Assembly: GCA_016630955.3 (NCBI GenBank)
Contig: CM049998.1
Span: forward strand, 124,001-188,000
Reading direction: 5' to 3'
Origin: Didymella arachidicola
Taxonomy: Eukaryota; Ascomycota; Dothideomycetes; Pleosporales; Didymellaceae
DNA length: 64,000 nt
The stretch's first letter is position 1; each line of letters begins with the position of its first letter. Positions 11,327-21,860 of this stretch are shown in pieces. The position numbers were made by a program, and so were the translations under genes. Under the pieces are notes generated by a model. It was not told the origin of the DNA, ran no database searches, and worked only from the letters and a program-made list of their open reading frames with translations.

Positions 11327-11670
11327 ATGGCACTAAACGCCTACCTAAACAGTCCGCCCCCCTCCCCCCACCAAACCTACCCCCTCTAACACCCCCAGAA
11401 AAAGTCTCCGTCCTAACACTCGACGGGCGCACCATGGTCGGCACGCTCTTCAGCTGCGACGGCAGCATGAACCTCGTTCTCGCAGACGCAATCGAGCGCA
11501 TCATACGGCCTGCGGAGGAAGGCGTGCCGAGCGAGGAGGTGCCGCTGGGGCTGTACATTGTGCGGGGTGATAGTGTGGCGGTGTGTGGGAGGGTGGATGA
11601 GGATGTTGATGGGAAGATTGATTGGTCGAAGGTGCATGGGGAGGTTTTGGGGAGTACGCGGCATGTGTGA
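11327..11670 (+). CDS. LSM8: Lsm8, U6 snRNP Sm-like protein
   Basis: Exons 11327-11351 and 11399-11670 encode 98 residues, the usual Lsm8 size. The 47-bp intron has an uncommon donor (GTCCGC) but a good branch (CTAAC, 11386-11390) and CAG acceptor, and it restores the Sm1 motif directly after a short first exon reading MALNAYLN. Sm1 reads VLTLDGRTMVGTL; the Sm2 motif reads LYIVRGDSVAVCG, close to the Lsm8 signature of animals and yeasts. Lsm8 replaces Lsm1 in the nuclear Lsm2-8 ring that binds the 3' oligo-U of U6 snRNA and supports splicing. The single long frame that starts upstream at 11029 reads through the intron and is not the protein. The gene is convergent with the PITH-domain gene. 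Confidence 0.9.
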
Positions 11671-12061
11671 GGGGGGGTTGTGGTATAGGGATCTGGGATG
11701 ATGGTATGATAAAGAGAGCGAAAGATTGAGGGTTTCGAGCGCGAGGGTGGGTGTGGGCAGAGGGTCACGAGGGCAAGGGACAGCTGAGGAACGGAACTAG
11801 GGGATATGTGCCGCGACAGCACAGGTACAAGATTGGATATGGAACCCTCGAGAGAGATGATACCCACGGGACTCTGAAGAATATAGGGTATGTTACTTCG
11901 CTCGAGATGTGGTGCGGTTCGCTGACACTTCAGACTGCGACCGGAGTTATATACCATTGTACATAGAATGCATCGCCGTCAGGACAAATTAGGAGGCTGC
12001 TTTATCACCTCTTATTGATTTCCTGCTCTCTGCCCTCCTGATTTTGTACTGCTGCTTGGCC
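11671..12061. other. Convergent 3' intergenic region
   Basis: Shared 3' region of LSM8 and the PITH-domain gene. I see no gene or repeat in it. Confidence 0.5.
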
Positions 12062-12727
12062 CTACTGTATTCCCCTCCCAACGCCCTCCTTAACCCCGGC
12101 AATAGCCTTGTGATCCGCCGGATTCGCACTCGCTTCATACAAGACGCTCACAGGCTCCTTGTTCAACTTCATAAAGTCCCCTTTAAACCCCAAGTAACTC
12201 AATCTCGTCTCGTCTTCTTCGCCTTGGCTCCAGTTGTCTTCAAAGAACAACGCAAGGGACCTTGTCATATTGAACTTGACCCGCTTAACCGGAATCTCCT
12301 GGACCTCGCTCGTCCGCGCAATCTCCAAGACTTGCGTGGCTTCCATCTCGCTCGCGGTGTCGAAATCCATGTCATCCTGGTTCACAAACACCTCGAGCGT
12401 CTTCGGCGCGTTCTCGCTGTCAGAGGTGCGTATGAGTATGCTGTGCAACCGCACCTGCCCCGTGAACGGCACCAGCATGAGCAGCTGCTCGTCGGCGCTG
12501 GATGCGAGTTCTGGTGCAGGCTCGAGGCGCTGCGCCCATGTCTTCTGGCAGATTGCGCGGCCGCTGTTGCTGTCGTCTTCGTTCAACGTGCGTAGGGCGC
12601 TGAAGTCGATTTGCGAGTAGAGTATGTTTTGGAGCGCGGGGGTAATGTCATCGGTGTGGTCGTGGTCGTGGTCGTGGTCGCCATGATCGTGCGAGTGAGA
12701 CTCGTCGTGGCAGTGGGAGTGCGACAT
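12062..12727 (-). CDS. PITH-domain protein (PITHD1-like)
   Basis: Single exon, 221 residues, ATG at 12727. The N-terminus is a His/Asp-rich run (about residues 2-26, alternating HD codons, DNA about 12650-12725) that could bind metal or simply be low complexity. Residues about 27-200 form the PITH (proteasome-interacting thioredoxin C-terminal) domain, with the typical pieces LLMLVPFTGQVRLHSI, NQDDMDFD and LALFFEDN. Human PITHD1 and its fungal homologues have the same His-rich start and size. In thioredoxin-like protein 1 this domain contacts the 26S proteasome; standalone PITH proteins are less well understood. No catalytic residues are expected. It is transcribed in the same direction as the Vps20 gene upstream. 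Confidence 0.88.
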   Translation of the reverse strand: MSHSHCHDESHSHDHGDHDHDHDHTDDITPALQNILYSQIDFSALRTLNEDDSNSGRAICQKTWAQRLEPAPELASSADEQLLMLVPFTGQVRLHSILIRTSDSENAPKTLEVFVNQDDMDFDTASEMEATQVLEIARTSEVQEIPVKRVKFNMTRSLALFFEDNWSQGEEDETRLSYLGFKGDFMKLNKEPVSVLYEASANPADHKAIAGVKEGVGRGIQ

Positions 12728-13036
12728 TGTGGTGGTGTCGTTGGTGGGGGCGGGGTAGCTTGAGCTTTGGTGTTGTGTCCTGGCGGGTGCTCAAGGTGTA
12801 AACGAAGCAGGTGCTGTACTTTGCGTGGCAGAGATGACGTTGGCGAAGGACAGAGCAAGAAGCTGGCGACAGCGCGAGACAATGCCACTCGAGCCCTGGA
12901 CGCCTTCGATGGATCAAATCCCCGTGCACGTGCGTCATGAAGCAGTGTCTCGTAACAGCGTTCTATAGATGGTCACAAACCGATAGGAACCCCAACGCCT
13001 CGCTCAATGCACGCACGTCTAGATACAGTATATGTC
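12728..13036. other. Short intergenic region
   Basis: About 310 bp that must hold the promoter of the PITH-domain gene and the 3' end of the Vps20 gene. A CACGTGC word near 12926 is the only feature noticed. Confidence 0.4.
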
Positions 13037-13790
13037 CTATGCCAGCACGGGCTCTGCCCGCTGCTCCTGCTCGGCCGCACGTTCGCGCGCTCTCCGTTGT
13101 GCGCGGTCCCGCGCCATCTGCGCTTTCTGTTCGGGCGTGAACTCGGGTTGCTTGACAGGCGCGTTGGGTAGTGTGGTTGGGGGGTTGATCTCCCTCTCGA
13201 GGGCCTCCAGCTCGTCCTCGACTTCATCCTCGTCTTGGTTAGACATTTTGTTCGCGAGCAGCTCGGAGATTTCCTACGACCGTTAGTGTGAGAATCGCAC
13301 GTGGGAACGTATGCTGCAACGCATCTCGTACTTCTTGATAAGCGCGTGCCTCGGCATTCTCGCCCAGCAGCTTCTCGACGTTCTCGATGCCGCCCATCTC
13401 GCGGTGGATCTCCTTCAGCACCGCCGTGCCCTGCTGCAGCCCGTACAGCACATCCTTCTGTACGAGCGCAAATTCGACATCCGACGTCAGTTGCTCCAGC
13501 TGCGCCAGCTGCGCGTCCGTCTTCTGGATGAGCCCCTCCTGGTACTTCTTGCGCCGCAGCGCCAGCTTCGCCCGGGTCGTGTCGCCGCGCGCCAGGCACT
13601 CCTTTGCGATCGCCTTCTCGCGGTCCGTCAGCACCGTAATGCGCTTCTGGTACTGCCGCAGCTTATCGCGCTGGTTCTTCATGTCCAGGATCGCCCTGCG
13701 CGCGAGTTAACGGTGCGCGTGTCGCAACAGAGACACGCCGACGCACTTGTCCTGGGCTGAGATCTTGTTCGAGCTGCCGGAATTGCCCAT
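13037..13790 (-). CDS. VPS20: Vps20 / CHMP6, ESCRT-III subunit
   Basis: Three exons, 13790-13747, 13695-13332 and 13273-13037, encode 214 residues. Both introns (51 and 57 bp) join frames in phase, and exon 1 supplies the start MGNSGSSNKISAQD. A Gly at position 2 fits N-myristoylation, as known for Vps20/CHMP6. The core MKNQRDKLRQYQKRI and the following basic, helical segment match the Snf7 family; CHMP6 has nearly the same heptad. The C-terminus (MSNQDEDEVEDELEALE) is acidic and then ends in an Arg/Glu-rich helix. Vps20 links ESCRT-II to Snf7 and starts ESCRT-III polymerisation at endosomes. The gene is divergent from RIX7. Confidence 0.9.
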
Positions 13791-14088
13791 GCTGTCCCAT
13801 CAGCGCTTCTGCGAAGCACTCCTACACTATGGTTGAACCGACCTCGTGCCTGCCTGCTTGCCAGCGTTGACGTAGTTGCCGACGCCGGAGATGGGCCGAC
13901 GCGCTAGCTAATCGATTGCCTAGCGTGACTCTGGTCCGAGGCTCGCAAAATATTTGTGGAATCCGCGTCTGGAGGTCTTCAGGACATCAACCAGTCGTGC
14001 GGTAGCCAGGAAACCCGACATGACTGCCTGGACTTGTTGAAGCGTTCAAAACTGCATTATCAAAACTAGGCTGAGCCCAAACTTCACC
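13791..14088. promoter_or_regulatory. Bidirectional promoter region VPS20 / RIX7
   Basis: 298 bp separate the two divergent start codons, so both promoters must lie here. I see no clear TATA box. Confidence 0.5.
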
Positions 14089-16474
14089 ATGGCGCCCCGC
14101 GGTCGGTCCCTCCAGCAGGGCTTGGACCGGGATATCTATCAGATTGTTCGCAAATACCTCGACGACAAAAATGAGTCACCCCTCAAGTTGCGGATATCCA
14201 TTATCCAGGACCACATCCAAAGATCAAACTCCAGCTTGAAGAGGCGACCAAAGAAGCAGCTGGAGGACTCTATCGAGCGCGTGATCGATGTGATGCGCGA
14301 GGACGAAGAAGTCAGCGACGAAATTGCTGATATTGAAGGCGATTTTGGCGAACTAGAAGAAAAGACAGAAAAAGAGAGCAAGTCTGCCGACTTCATGAAC
14401 AAGCAGATCATCGGCGCATGGGCGAGTTCGGGTGTCGTGACTCCCTCCACAGCCAATGGTGAGAAGAGCAGCAAGAAGCGGGAAGGCACGAAAGGCAATG
14501 AACGGGAGAGCAAAAGACAGAAAAAGACGGAATTCAAGGAAACCAAAATCGATGTCGCGCCGCCGTCTGGTGTCAGCCTGGAGGACCTCGGTGGTGTGAG
14601 CAAGGTCATGAACCAGCTGAAAGAGCACCTCGTATTGCCGCTGCTCTGCCCCGAAGAGTATGTCCAACGAGAGATCCCCATTCCACGTGGCATTCTGCTA
14701 CATGGCCCACCCGGCTGTGGTAAGACGGTCATCTGTAGAGCAGCTGCAGCAGAGCTAGGCGTGCCGTTCATCGAGATTCTTGGCCCCTCCGTCGTGTCGG
14801 GTATGTCTGGAGAGTCAGAGAAGCAGATCCGCGAGCACTTTGATCGTGCCAAGGAGGTTGCGCCCTGTCTCATCTTCATCGACGAGATTGACGTTATTGC
14901 GCCGAAGCGAGACAATGCGCAGAGCCAAATGGAAAAGCGCATCGTGGCTCAACTTCTTATCTCTATGGACAGTCTGGCTATGGAAGGCAATGATGGAAAG
15001 CCTGTGATCGTTCTGGCCGCGTCCAACCGTCCGGACAGTCTAGATCCTGCGCTCCGTCGCGGAGGACGCTTCGACACCGAGATCAACATGGGCGTCCCCA
15101 ACGAAGCCATGCGCGAATCGATCCTGCGAGCACTTACACGCAAGCCCAAGCTTTCCGACGACGTCAACTTCACCGCGCTCGCCAAGATGACCGCCGGTTT
15201 CGTAGGCGCTGATTTGAAAGATCTAGTCAGCAAAGCAGGCACCTGGGAGATGGAGCGATACCGCGAAGCGCTCGAGCTCCAAGCTGCCGCAAACGAGACC
15301 TCAATGGAAATCGACACCGCCAAAGTGACAGCTGACGACGCCGAAACAATACGCTCCTGGCGACGCCTCGTGCTACGCGTCCGCGACAAGAATGCCACGC
15401 GTCCCACCGGCTTTGAAGACTCGGCCATCTCGATGGAAGCCTTCCAAGCCGTGCTGCCCACAATCACACCTTCCTCGAAGCGCGAGGGCTTTGCGACTGT
15501 ACCGGACACAACCTGGCGCGACGTCGGCGCGCTTGAGGGCGTCCGCGATGAACTCGAGATGGCCATCGTCGAGCCGATCCAGAATCCGCAGCGGTATGCT
15601 AAAGTGGGTATCTCCGCGCCCACTGGTGTACTTCTCTGGGGACCTCCTGGGTGCGGTAAGACGCTGCTGGCTAAAGCCGTCGCTGCGGAGTCGAAGGCCA
15701 ACTTCATCAGCGTCAAGGGCCCTGAGCTGCTGAACAAGGTACGTACATTTCAACCTTTGCATATCCCCAGGCTCCTGTTTCCAATCAATCGCACATTGAG
15801 CACTTGACTACCGTGACTGCCTCCGCGCTCCGACTTTCCCTTTCAACGCGCTTTCTCGCTTCAACCGCTTGAACAATCCAGTCTCCATTATGCTAACGCC
15901 AAACCAGTACGTCGGCGAATCCGAGCGCGCCCTACGTCAAGTCTTCCAACGCGCCCGCTCCTCCGTACCCTGCGTAATCTTCTTCGACGAGCTCGACGCC
16001 CTAGTCCCCAAGCGCTCCTCCGAACTCCACGAAGCATCCGCCCGCGTCGTCAACACGCTGCTCACCGAGCTCGACGGCCTCAGCATGCGCGAAGGCATCT
16101 ACCTCATCGCCGCCACCAACCGGCCCGAAATGATCGACGAGGCGATGCTCAGACCAGGCCGGTTGGAAACGCTGCTGTATGTGGAGTTGCCGCGGCCGGA
16201 GGAACGGGTGGATATTTTGAGGGCGTTGATCAGGCAGCGGGGGGTTATAAGCGAGGGACTTGCTGAGGTGGGGAGGATGGCCGAGTGTGATAATTTCTCG
16301 GGGGCGGATTTGGAGAGCTTGTTGAGGAAGGCGGGGCAGCATGCGTTGAGGAGGAAGGCGGATGTTGTGGAGGAGGTTGATCTTGTGGAGGCGGTTAGGA
16401 CTATTAGGCCGAGTGTGGGGGATGTTAAGAAGTATGAGGATTTGAGGAAGAGGTTTGAGACGAAGATGTTTTAG
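14089..16474 (+). CDS. RIX7: Rix7 (NVL) AAA-ATPase, 60S ribosome biogenesis
   Basis: Exons 14089-15738 and 15908-16474 encode 738 residues. The 169-bp intron has a GTACGT donor and CAG acceptor; it lies inside the second AAA domain and its removal restores it. The N-terminal 75 residues (DRDIYQIVRKYLDD) match the nucleolin-binding-like domain of Rix7/NVL. A basic, Lys-rich linker around residues 120-155 fits nuclear localisation. AAA domain 1 has Walker A GPPGCGKT (about residue 206) and Walker B IFIDEID (about 265). AAA domain 2 has GPPGCGKT (about 518) and FFDELDAL (about 575-582), with the arginine-finger region TNRPEMIDEAMLRPGR. Rix7 strips Nsa1 from pre-60S particles in the nucleolus. 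Length is close to the roughly 840-residue yeast protein. Confidence 0.9.
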
Positions 16475-17002
16475 GTAGCGGGAATGAGAGTATGCCGAAG
16501 ATCTTGATGCCGTATTCGCTCTGCTTTGACGTCTGGCTTGGGCTATCTTTTCCCACGTTGAGCCTCACTACTAAAAAGAAACGATCTTCAAGCTCATACC
16601 GACCTCCTGAGCTGAAGGCTGTAGCATTCTTCACTTTGTTCCTCCCAACTCTATTGATTATTTCACCACACGGTCAGAAACGAAAGGTTGGTTCGGATAC
16701 ACGTGCACGTTGGTGCAAGCACGAAGCCTTTGCAAACACGGTCTGAATGAAATCCGATGAATATATTCTATGATCGTATAAGCTACAATAGCTCAACTTG
16801 CCACTCCGTAAAGGACGCTGTGCGTACACTGCGCTGCTGTAATTCGAAACGTCATGCCATGCCTGTTGCGCTTCTTCCGCGCAGGCTCGTAGTATGCAAC
16901 AGCAGAATTCCAATCCCAGACGCACTTAGACAATCTTCCCCTCTGCATATCCTGAGAAACAAAAGAATGGAAAACAAGCACGCTATCCTGTGGTTGCACT
17001 AC
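16475..17002. other. Convergent 3' intergenic region
   Basis: Lies between the 3' ends of RIX7 and the low-complexity gene. Short frames only; nothing else seen. Confidence 0.4.
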
Positions 17003-18133
17003 TCAAATAGCGTCCCAAAAGCCGTTCCTGCCACCACTGACCACGCTGTGTGATGCCTGGGTGTTGGCTGGGCTCGAAGCCATGCCACCACCGGCGTTGC
17101 TGACACTCCTGCTAGAGATGTTCGACGGTGACGCTATGTTCAAGCCAAGACTCTCCTCGACCCATTGTCGCATCTCCTCGCCATCAGTTCTCATATTAGC
17201 AGGCAGATGCTGGACAGCGTACTCGACGCCCAGTGTGAACGCCTCGGATAATCTGAGCCTTTTAGCAAGCTCAGGTACCTCGGCGAATTTGGCGAGAGCC
17301 GGCATACGGCGCTTCGGTGCGGGTGAGCTACTCGTGGGCTCCTGGGACTGAGGAAGGTACGGTGAAGATGTGTCGTCCTCGTAGACGGAGTAGGTGCGCT
17401 TGTTACCTTGAGTAGATGGCGTGACAAAGCTTTTTGAGGAGACGGAGGAAGCGAGAGAGGCGGAGGAAGTCTCAGGACTGCGCTTGAGTTCAATCAGTGC
17501 GCCTGCAGCAGCAAGCTCTGCATCTTGTGGTGCAGGGAGTGATGTGGTAGTCGGATCTTGAGTTAAGTGCTTGCTGCGCGCGTTACGGGCGGGACGTTTC
17601 TTGATGCCTGCGTCGGTGGAAGGCTTGCTGCTTGCTGCGCGTTTGATGATAGGTGTTTTTCTCACAGCGGAGACTCTACGAGGCGCAGGCTGAGGAACTG
17701 GTGCTGTTGGTGGCAATGCGTTTTCTTTGCTGCCATCACGAGTACCGCGTGCGCGCTTCGGTTCTGATGTCTGGTGAGGCGAGGGAGGTGATGGGACGTG
17801 GTTGCCTGTTGATGCTGATGAAGTGCACGCGTTGATTTGAACAGCGCTATCGTGGGCTTGCGCTGGGGCCTTAACAGCGGCATCGCATCGTGCATGAATG
17901 CTTGCGATCTGTGTTTTCAAATCATGCTTTAGTTGTGCGGGAGAAGCAACGAGCGCACCGCCCATGCCAGCATGAGCAGTGGTAATCGCGACGTTGATGG
18001 CTTGCTGTAGATTTTGGAGACGGTCAGCATCCTTGAACTCTGGTAGCTGGGAAGTAACTCCATTGCGATATCGCTCGAGGCTGTCGATGAGGCGCTCGTA
18101 GGTCAATCGACCGCGTCGCTCCGTGGTGGTCAT
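17003..18133 (-). CDS. Low-complexity hypothetical protein, probably nuclear
   Basis: Single exon of 376 residues from ATG 18133 (the frame opens two codons earlier with TTG). The first 85 residues look helical (RLTYERLIDSLERYRNGV). The middle 200 residues are rich in Ser, Pro, Lys and Arg with basic clusters (IKKRPARNARSKH, PAPKRRMP) that could be nuclear signals. A more conserved-looking C-terminal helix follows (KFAEVPELAKRLRLSEAF to VQHLPANM), then a Ser/Asn tail. The segment AAAGALIELKRS may be a short linear motif. I do not recognise the family. The codon pattern and defined helical ends make this a likely real gene. Confidence 0.65.
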   Translation of the reverse strand: MTTTERRGRLTYERLIDSLERYRNGVTSQLPEFKDADRLQNLQQAINVAITTAHAGMGGALVASPAQLKHDLKTQIASIHARCDAAVKAPAQAHDSAVQINACTSSASTGNHVPSPPSPHQTSEPKRARGTRDGSKENALPPTAPVPQPAPRRVSAVRKTPIIKRAASSKPSTDAGIKKRPARNARSKHLTQDPTTTSLPAPQDAELAAAGALIELKRSPETSSASLASSVSSKSFVTPSTQGNKRTYSVYEDDTSSPYLPQSQEPTSSSPAPKRRMPALAKFAEVPELAKRLRLSEAFTLGVEYAVQHLPANMRTDGEEMRQWVEESLGLNIASPSNISSRSVSNAGGGMASSPANTQASHSVVSGGRNGFWDAI

Positions 18134-18705
18134 GATCAAGATAGTCGTGGTGAACAGAAAGAGTAGGATATATGTTAGACGTCGAGCGATTGCTGGTTAA
18201 GTGGAAGCGTGGCGGTTCCAAAAGAAAAAATGAGGTGAGGTAAAGAGTGATGTGGTGAGCCCTTGCGGTGTTTATGGCGAGGTCTGGCGCGTGACTGGAT
18301 GCGTAGTGCGAGAGGAGCGAGTCGCGTTGACGGTGACGGCGAATGGACAAGTACAAGCCGAGAACCGTGCGTGATCGAGGGTGATGTATGAGGAGTGAAA
18401 GCAAGCCGTCGCTAGATTGGAGCAAGCGAAGATGCTCGCACAGCGTGCAAGATGATACGAAGGCAGTGGTACGACAATGGAGGGGAAATAGTGTTAGTTC
18501 TCGTTGACGATGGGAGACGAGGCCCTTAAGGTAGTGCCCAAAGGTGCCAGAGAAAAGATCTTATTGTCCATTGTATTATTCTCTTCGCTCATCTATCGTA
18601 TTGCAGGAACAATAAGACGGTCGCACGCAGTGGGGCGGTGGGCCGTCGTAGTCCGAGTTGAAGGTTGCCTTCACCTCGCATGCACGCCAGGTGTTGCGAG
18701 TGGCT
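18134..18705. other. Intergenic region
   Basis: Promoter side of the low-complexity gene and 3' side of the small secreted protein gene. Only overlapping short frames were seen. Confidence 0.4.
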
Positions 18706-19274
18706 TCAGTTCCTGCAGCCTTCGTCGGCCATCCTTAAGTTCTCCTCATTCTGGGTCATGGCTTTTTTGACTCTCTCTAGCAAGCTCTGCAGCATCTCCA
18801 TATCTGCATCTTCACCTCCTTTCAGGCTTTGCACATCGATCATAGCAGCTACTTGGGATTGAGCCACTATCGCAAGACCCATAGCGCTAGGGCTATTCAG
18901 CTCATCAGCTAGTCTCTGGCTACGTTCGCGTACAGCGACGGCTTTTTGTTCAACTGAGATTATAGAGTCCTGATTGAGTTGGAAGTTGGACTGTGTACCA
19001 TTTAAAGGTGCTTTGAGAGTGCTACTTTGGATGCTGATGAGAGTTTGTAGTCTGGACGATGTCAGCATGGACGTCGCCACGGAGCCTTGCTGCGCAAGAC
19101 TTACCCTTGTAGTTCTTGCTTCTGAATGAACAATGTTTCCTGGATAGATCCAATCAGATGGGAGTATTTCCGTGCATCGCAGCTTGTGTTGGCTGGCACT
19201 TCTCGTGTTAGGATTGCGGGTAGTGCGTGTGCAGAGCTGATCGTGATTAACAGTGTGAGTAAGCTGAGCAGCAT
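18706..19274 (-). CDS. Small secreted protein, two cysteines
   Basis: Exons 19274-19105 and 19051-18706 encode 171 residues. The 53-bp intron has GTAAGT, a CTGAC branch and CAG, and joins the frames in phase. The N-terminus is a clear signal peptide (MLLSLLTLLITISSAHA, probable cleavage after AHA or shortly after). The mature protein is mostly helical and has only two Cys: one near its start (NTSCDARK) and one four residues from the end (EGCRN), so a single disulphide could tie the ends together. Helical secreted fungal proteins of this size include hydrophobic-surface-binding and galactomannoprotein families, but I see no decisive motif. Role unknown; secretion is well supported by sequence. 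Confidence 0.75.
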
Positions 19275-19979
19275 CTTTTGAGCTTTTAGATTGCAAAAAT
19301 TAAGGTTTTTTGGAAAAGGACGTAAACGTGTGTAGTTAAAATCTGTGTGTTCCCACACGAAAATCAACCGCACGACGGAAGGATCTGCCGTCGAAACGGC
19401 ACTGAAACGTGTTGTTGGCAACGCCGTTCCGCAAGCTTGGTGAAGCTTAGCATGCACCGAAGGTGATGTTTCAGCTGGCTAGCGACGTGGTTAATGGACG
19501 GGACTACAAAAAGTGCAGCACGAAAGGGTTCAGAATATAAGTTGCAACTTTCTAGCATAGGCAATATGAAGATTTAGAAGATGTGATCATCTGTCTGCGC
19601 AGGAAGGCGCTAAGCATCATCGTGAGGAAGCCAGCCTAAGCAATCTGAGGTCTACTAAAATCTCGGACCGACAACGGACCAATCGAGATCACCATGCGCA
19701 CCCCACTCTCGCGATTGATCTCATCATTGTGGGATGCTGTCCGCAGTGCGACCGGTTCCACGTAGCTATAGATATTAAGTCAATGCTTGTGTATGGCTAC
19801 GATAGTCGATGAGGTGTTCTCAGTCCATCCAGACTTCGGTTGCAAAGCAAGCATACGTGAAAATGGGTGCTCAAGCATGATTTGAGACTTCAACGAAGGT
19901 AGACATAAAACAGCTTGCGGTGTCGTTGTGCCGTGGTCATCCTAAAACCACGTTTGGAGTATCTCAAAGATTCAGAAGC
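19275..19979. other. Intergenic region
   Basis: Promoter side of the small secreted protein gene and 3' side of the maltase gene. No gene or repeat noticed. Confidence 0.4.
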
Positions 19980-21860
19980 TCATTCCAGCATACCTAAAAG
20001 CGCCTCCCATGGCCTCAGTGCCAGTGAGCCACCCTTGGACTTGCCATCGATCTCCGTCTCGTCGTAATTGCCAGCAACCCATTTTTTAACCTTCAGATCC
20101 TTCAAGCCGTCCCAGGACAGCTTATCTCCACTGAAGTTTAGCACCGTGATGAAAGCGTTGTTTTGGCTCCAGCGCCTGTATGCAACGACCTTCTTGTCTT
20201 CTGGGTCCAATAGCTCGAAGTCGCCGTACACAAAGATGTCTTTGTTCTCCTTACGGTATGCCAGTCCACGCTGCCAGAAAGCATGAACAGAGAGTGTACC
20301 AGGAGAGGGGTTAGCATTGTCGAGCTGCGATTGCACATTGACGATCTTATAGTCATCGTTCACACGCATCCATGGCTTGGCATTGGCAGATGTGAAACCG
20401 CCATGAGGCTCTGAGGTCCATTGCACCGGGGTTCGGGCATGATCGCGAGCCTTCTTTCGCATGATCTTCCGGGCGAGTGCCTGTTTCTCCTCGTTGCCCG
20501 GGTACATATCTTGGTATCTGTCCCAGTTTAGCATGCTGTCAACAGAGCGATGGGCTTTGGCGTACTCACTTTTTGAAGAAGTTGATACTCTCGATGTCTT
20601 TGTATTCTGACTTATCCCAGCTCGCGGGCACGTTGCGCATGCCGATTTCCTCGCCCTGGTAGACGAAGAGCGTGCCGGCCAGTGTAGTTTGCAACAAGCA
20701 TAGTAACTTAGCTCCGTACTCGCGGTACTCATCGCTGTCGTCTGTGTATCTGCTGATGCTACGAGGTTGGTCGTGATTCTCGACGAAGATCGAGTTCCAC
20801 CCATCTCGATCCAGCATCAATCGCTGCAAGCGGTTGATGATTTCTTTCAGATCTCGTGGATCCCACGGGTGCAGTGTATACTTGAAGTCTCCAGGCACGT
20901 TGTCGATATCCACAAGATCGAAAGCGAAGATCATGTTGAGTTCCTCGTTCTCAGAGCCGACAATTCTGACAATCTCGTCTTCATCTCGGACGAACGGCAT
21001 CTCTCCGACTGTGAGTGTTTCGTACTTAGACAGCACCTTGCGGTTGATGTCCTTCAGAAACTCGTGCAAGCGAGGTCCGTTGGCATAGAGCTTGGTAGCC
21101 GGTTGGTACCTGTTGTCCTTCACCGTGACCTCGGCATCAGCGTATGACTGAACCTTGGAGATCAGATTGATAACGTCCATCCGGAAGCCAGAGACACCAC
21201 GATCAAGCCAGAAGCGGAGTACATTGTGAACAGCCTCTCGAACGTCAGGGTTTTCCCAATTCAAGTCCGGCTGCTGAGGCGTGAAAAGTGAGAGGTAGTA
21301 CTCCTGAGTCTTCTCGTCCCAAGTCCACGCTGGATTGGCCTCGCCGAGGATCTGAGCCCAATTATTCGGTGGTTGGCGATTACCATCTGCGTCGTACTTG
21401 GCGGGCTTCCAGATGTACCAGTCGCGTTTGGACGCTTTTTTGGACGCTCGTGAGTCGAGGAACCAGGCGTGCTCGTTAGACGTGTGGTTTACAACCAGAT
21501 CCATGATCAGCTTCATGTCGCGCTTCTTCATCTCTTTGATGAGATCATCGACATCCTGTAAGGATCCATAGCTTGGATCGATAGCTTCGTAATCGGCGAT
21601 GTCGTATCCCATATCCGCCTGTGGGCTTTTGTAGATTGGCGAGACCCAAACAACATCTATGCCTAGACCCAAACAACATCTATGCCTAGATCCTTTAAAT
21701 AGTCCAGCTTCTGCGTGATGCCAGGCACATCTCCCCAGCCATCGCCGTTGGTGTCCTTGAAAGAAGCTGGGTAGACCTGATAGACCACGGCTTCTTTCCA
21801 CCACCGATGTTTATCGGTCCCAACGTAGAGATCTTTCTTTGCTTGTTGAGATGTGGACAT
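19980..21860 (-). pseudogene. GH13 alpha-glucosidase (maltase), frame broken
   Basis: Exons 21860-20570 and 20517-19980 (52-bp intron, donor GTGAGT, acceptor CAG) match intracellular fungal maltases/oligo-1,6-glucosidases of GH13. The start MSTSQQAKKDLYVG leads into WWKEAVVYQVYPASF. The catalytic Asp lies in GFRMDVINL (about 21170-21190), the acid/base Glu in VGEMPFV (about 20997-21017) and the third carboxylate in VENHDQPR (about 20765-20790). After residue 65 the frame is destroyed by a 23-bp tandem duplication, which creates an immediate TAG (21663-21665). Downstream of it the sequence is fully open and catalytically complete. Without the extra 23 bp the coding length would be 1806 nt, a normal 601-residue maltase. 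So the lesion is single and recent, or a sequence error. Substrate would be maltose or isomaltose in the cytosol. Confidence 0.9.
21642..21690. repeat. 23-bp tandem duplication inside the maltase gene
   Basis: Two identical 23-bp copies lie at 21643-21665 and 21666-21688; the period-23 match extends over 49 bp. On the coding strand each copy holds the codons for LGIDVVWV, the first conserved strand region of the GH13 barrel. The copies are identical, which suggests a recent event. 23 is not a multiple of three, and the unit is too short to be spliced out. Confidence 0.97.

Noticed and set aside
11013..11957. 314-codon frame antisense to LSM8
   Set aside because: Shadow of the LSM8 coding strand; composition is low-complexity and unsupported.
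14139..15737. Long minus-strand frames under RIX7
   Set aside because: Exact antisense shadows of a gene with complete AAA motifs.
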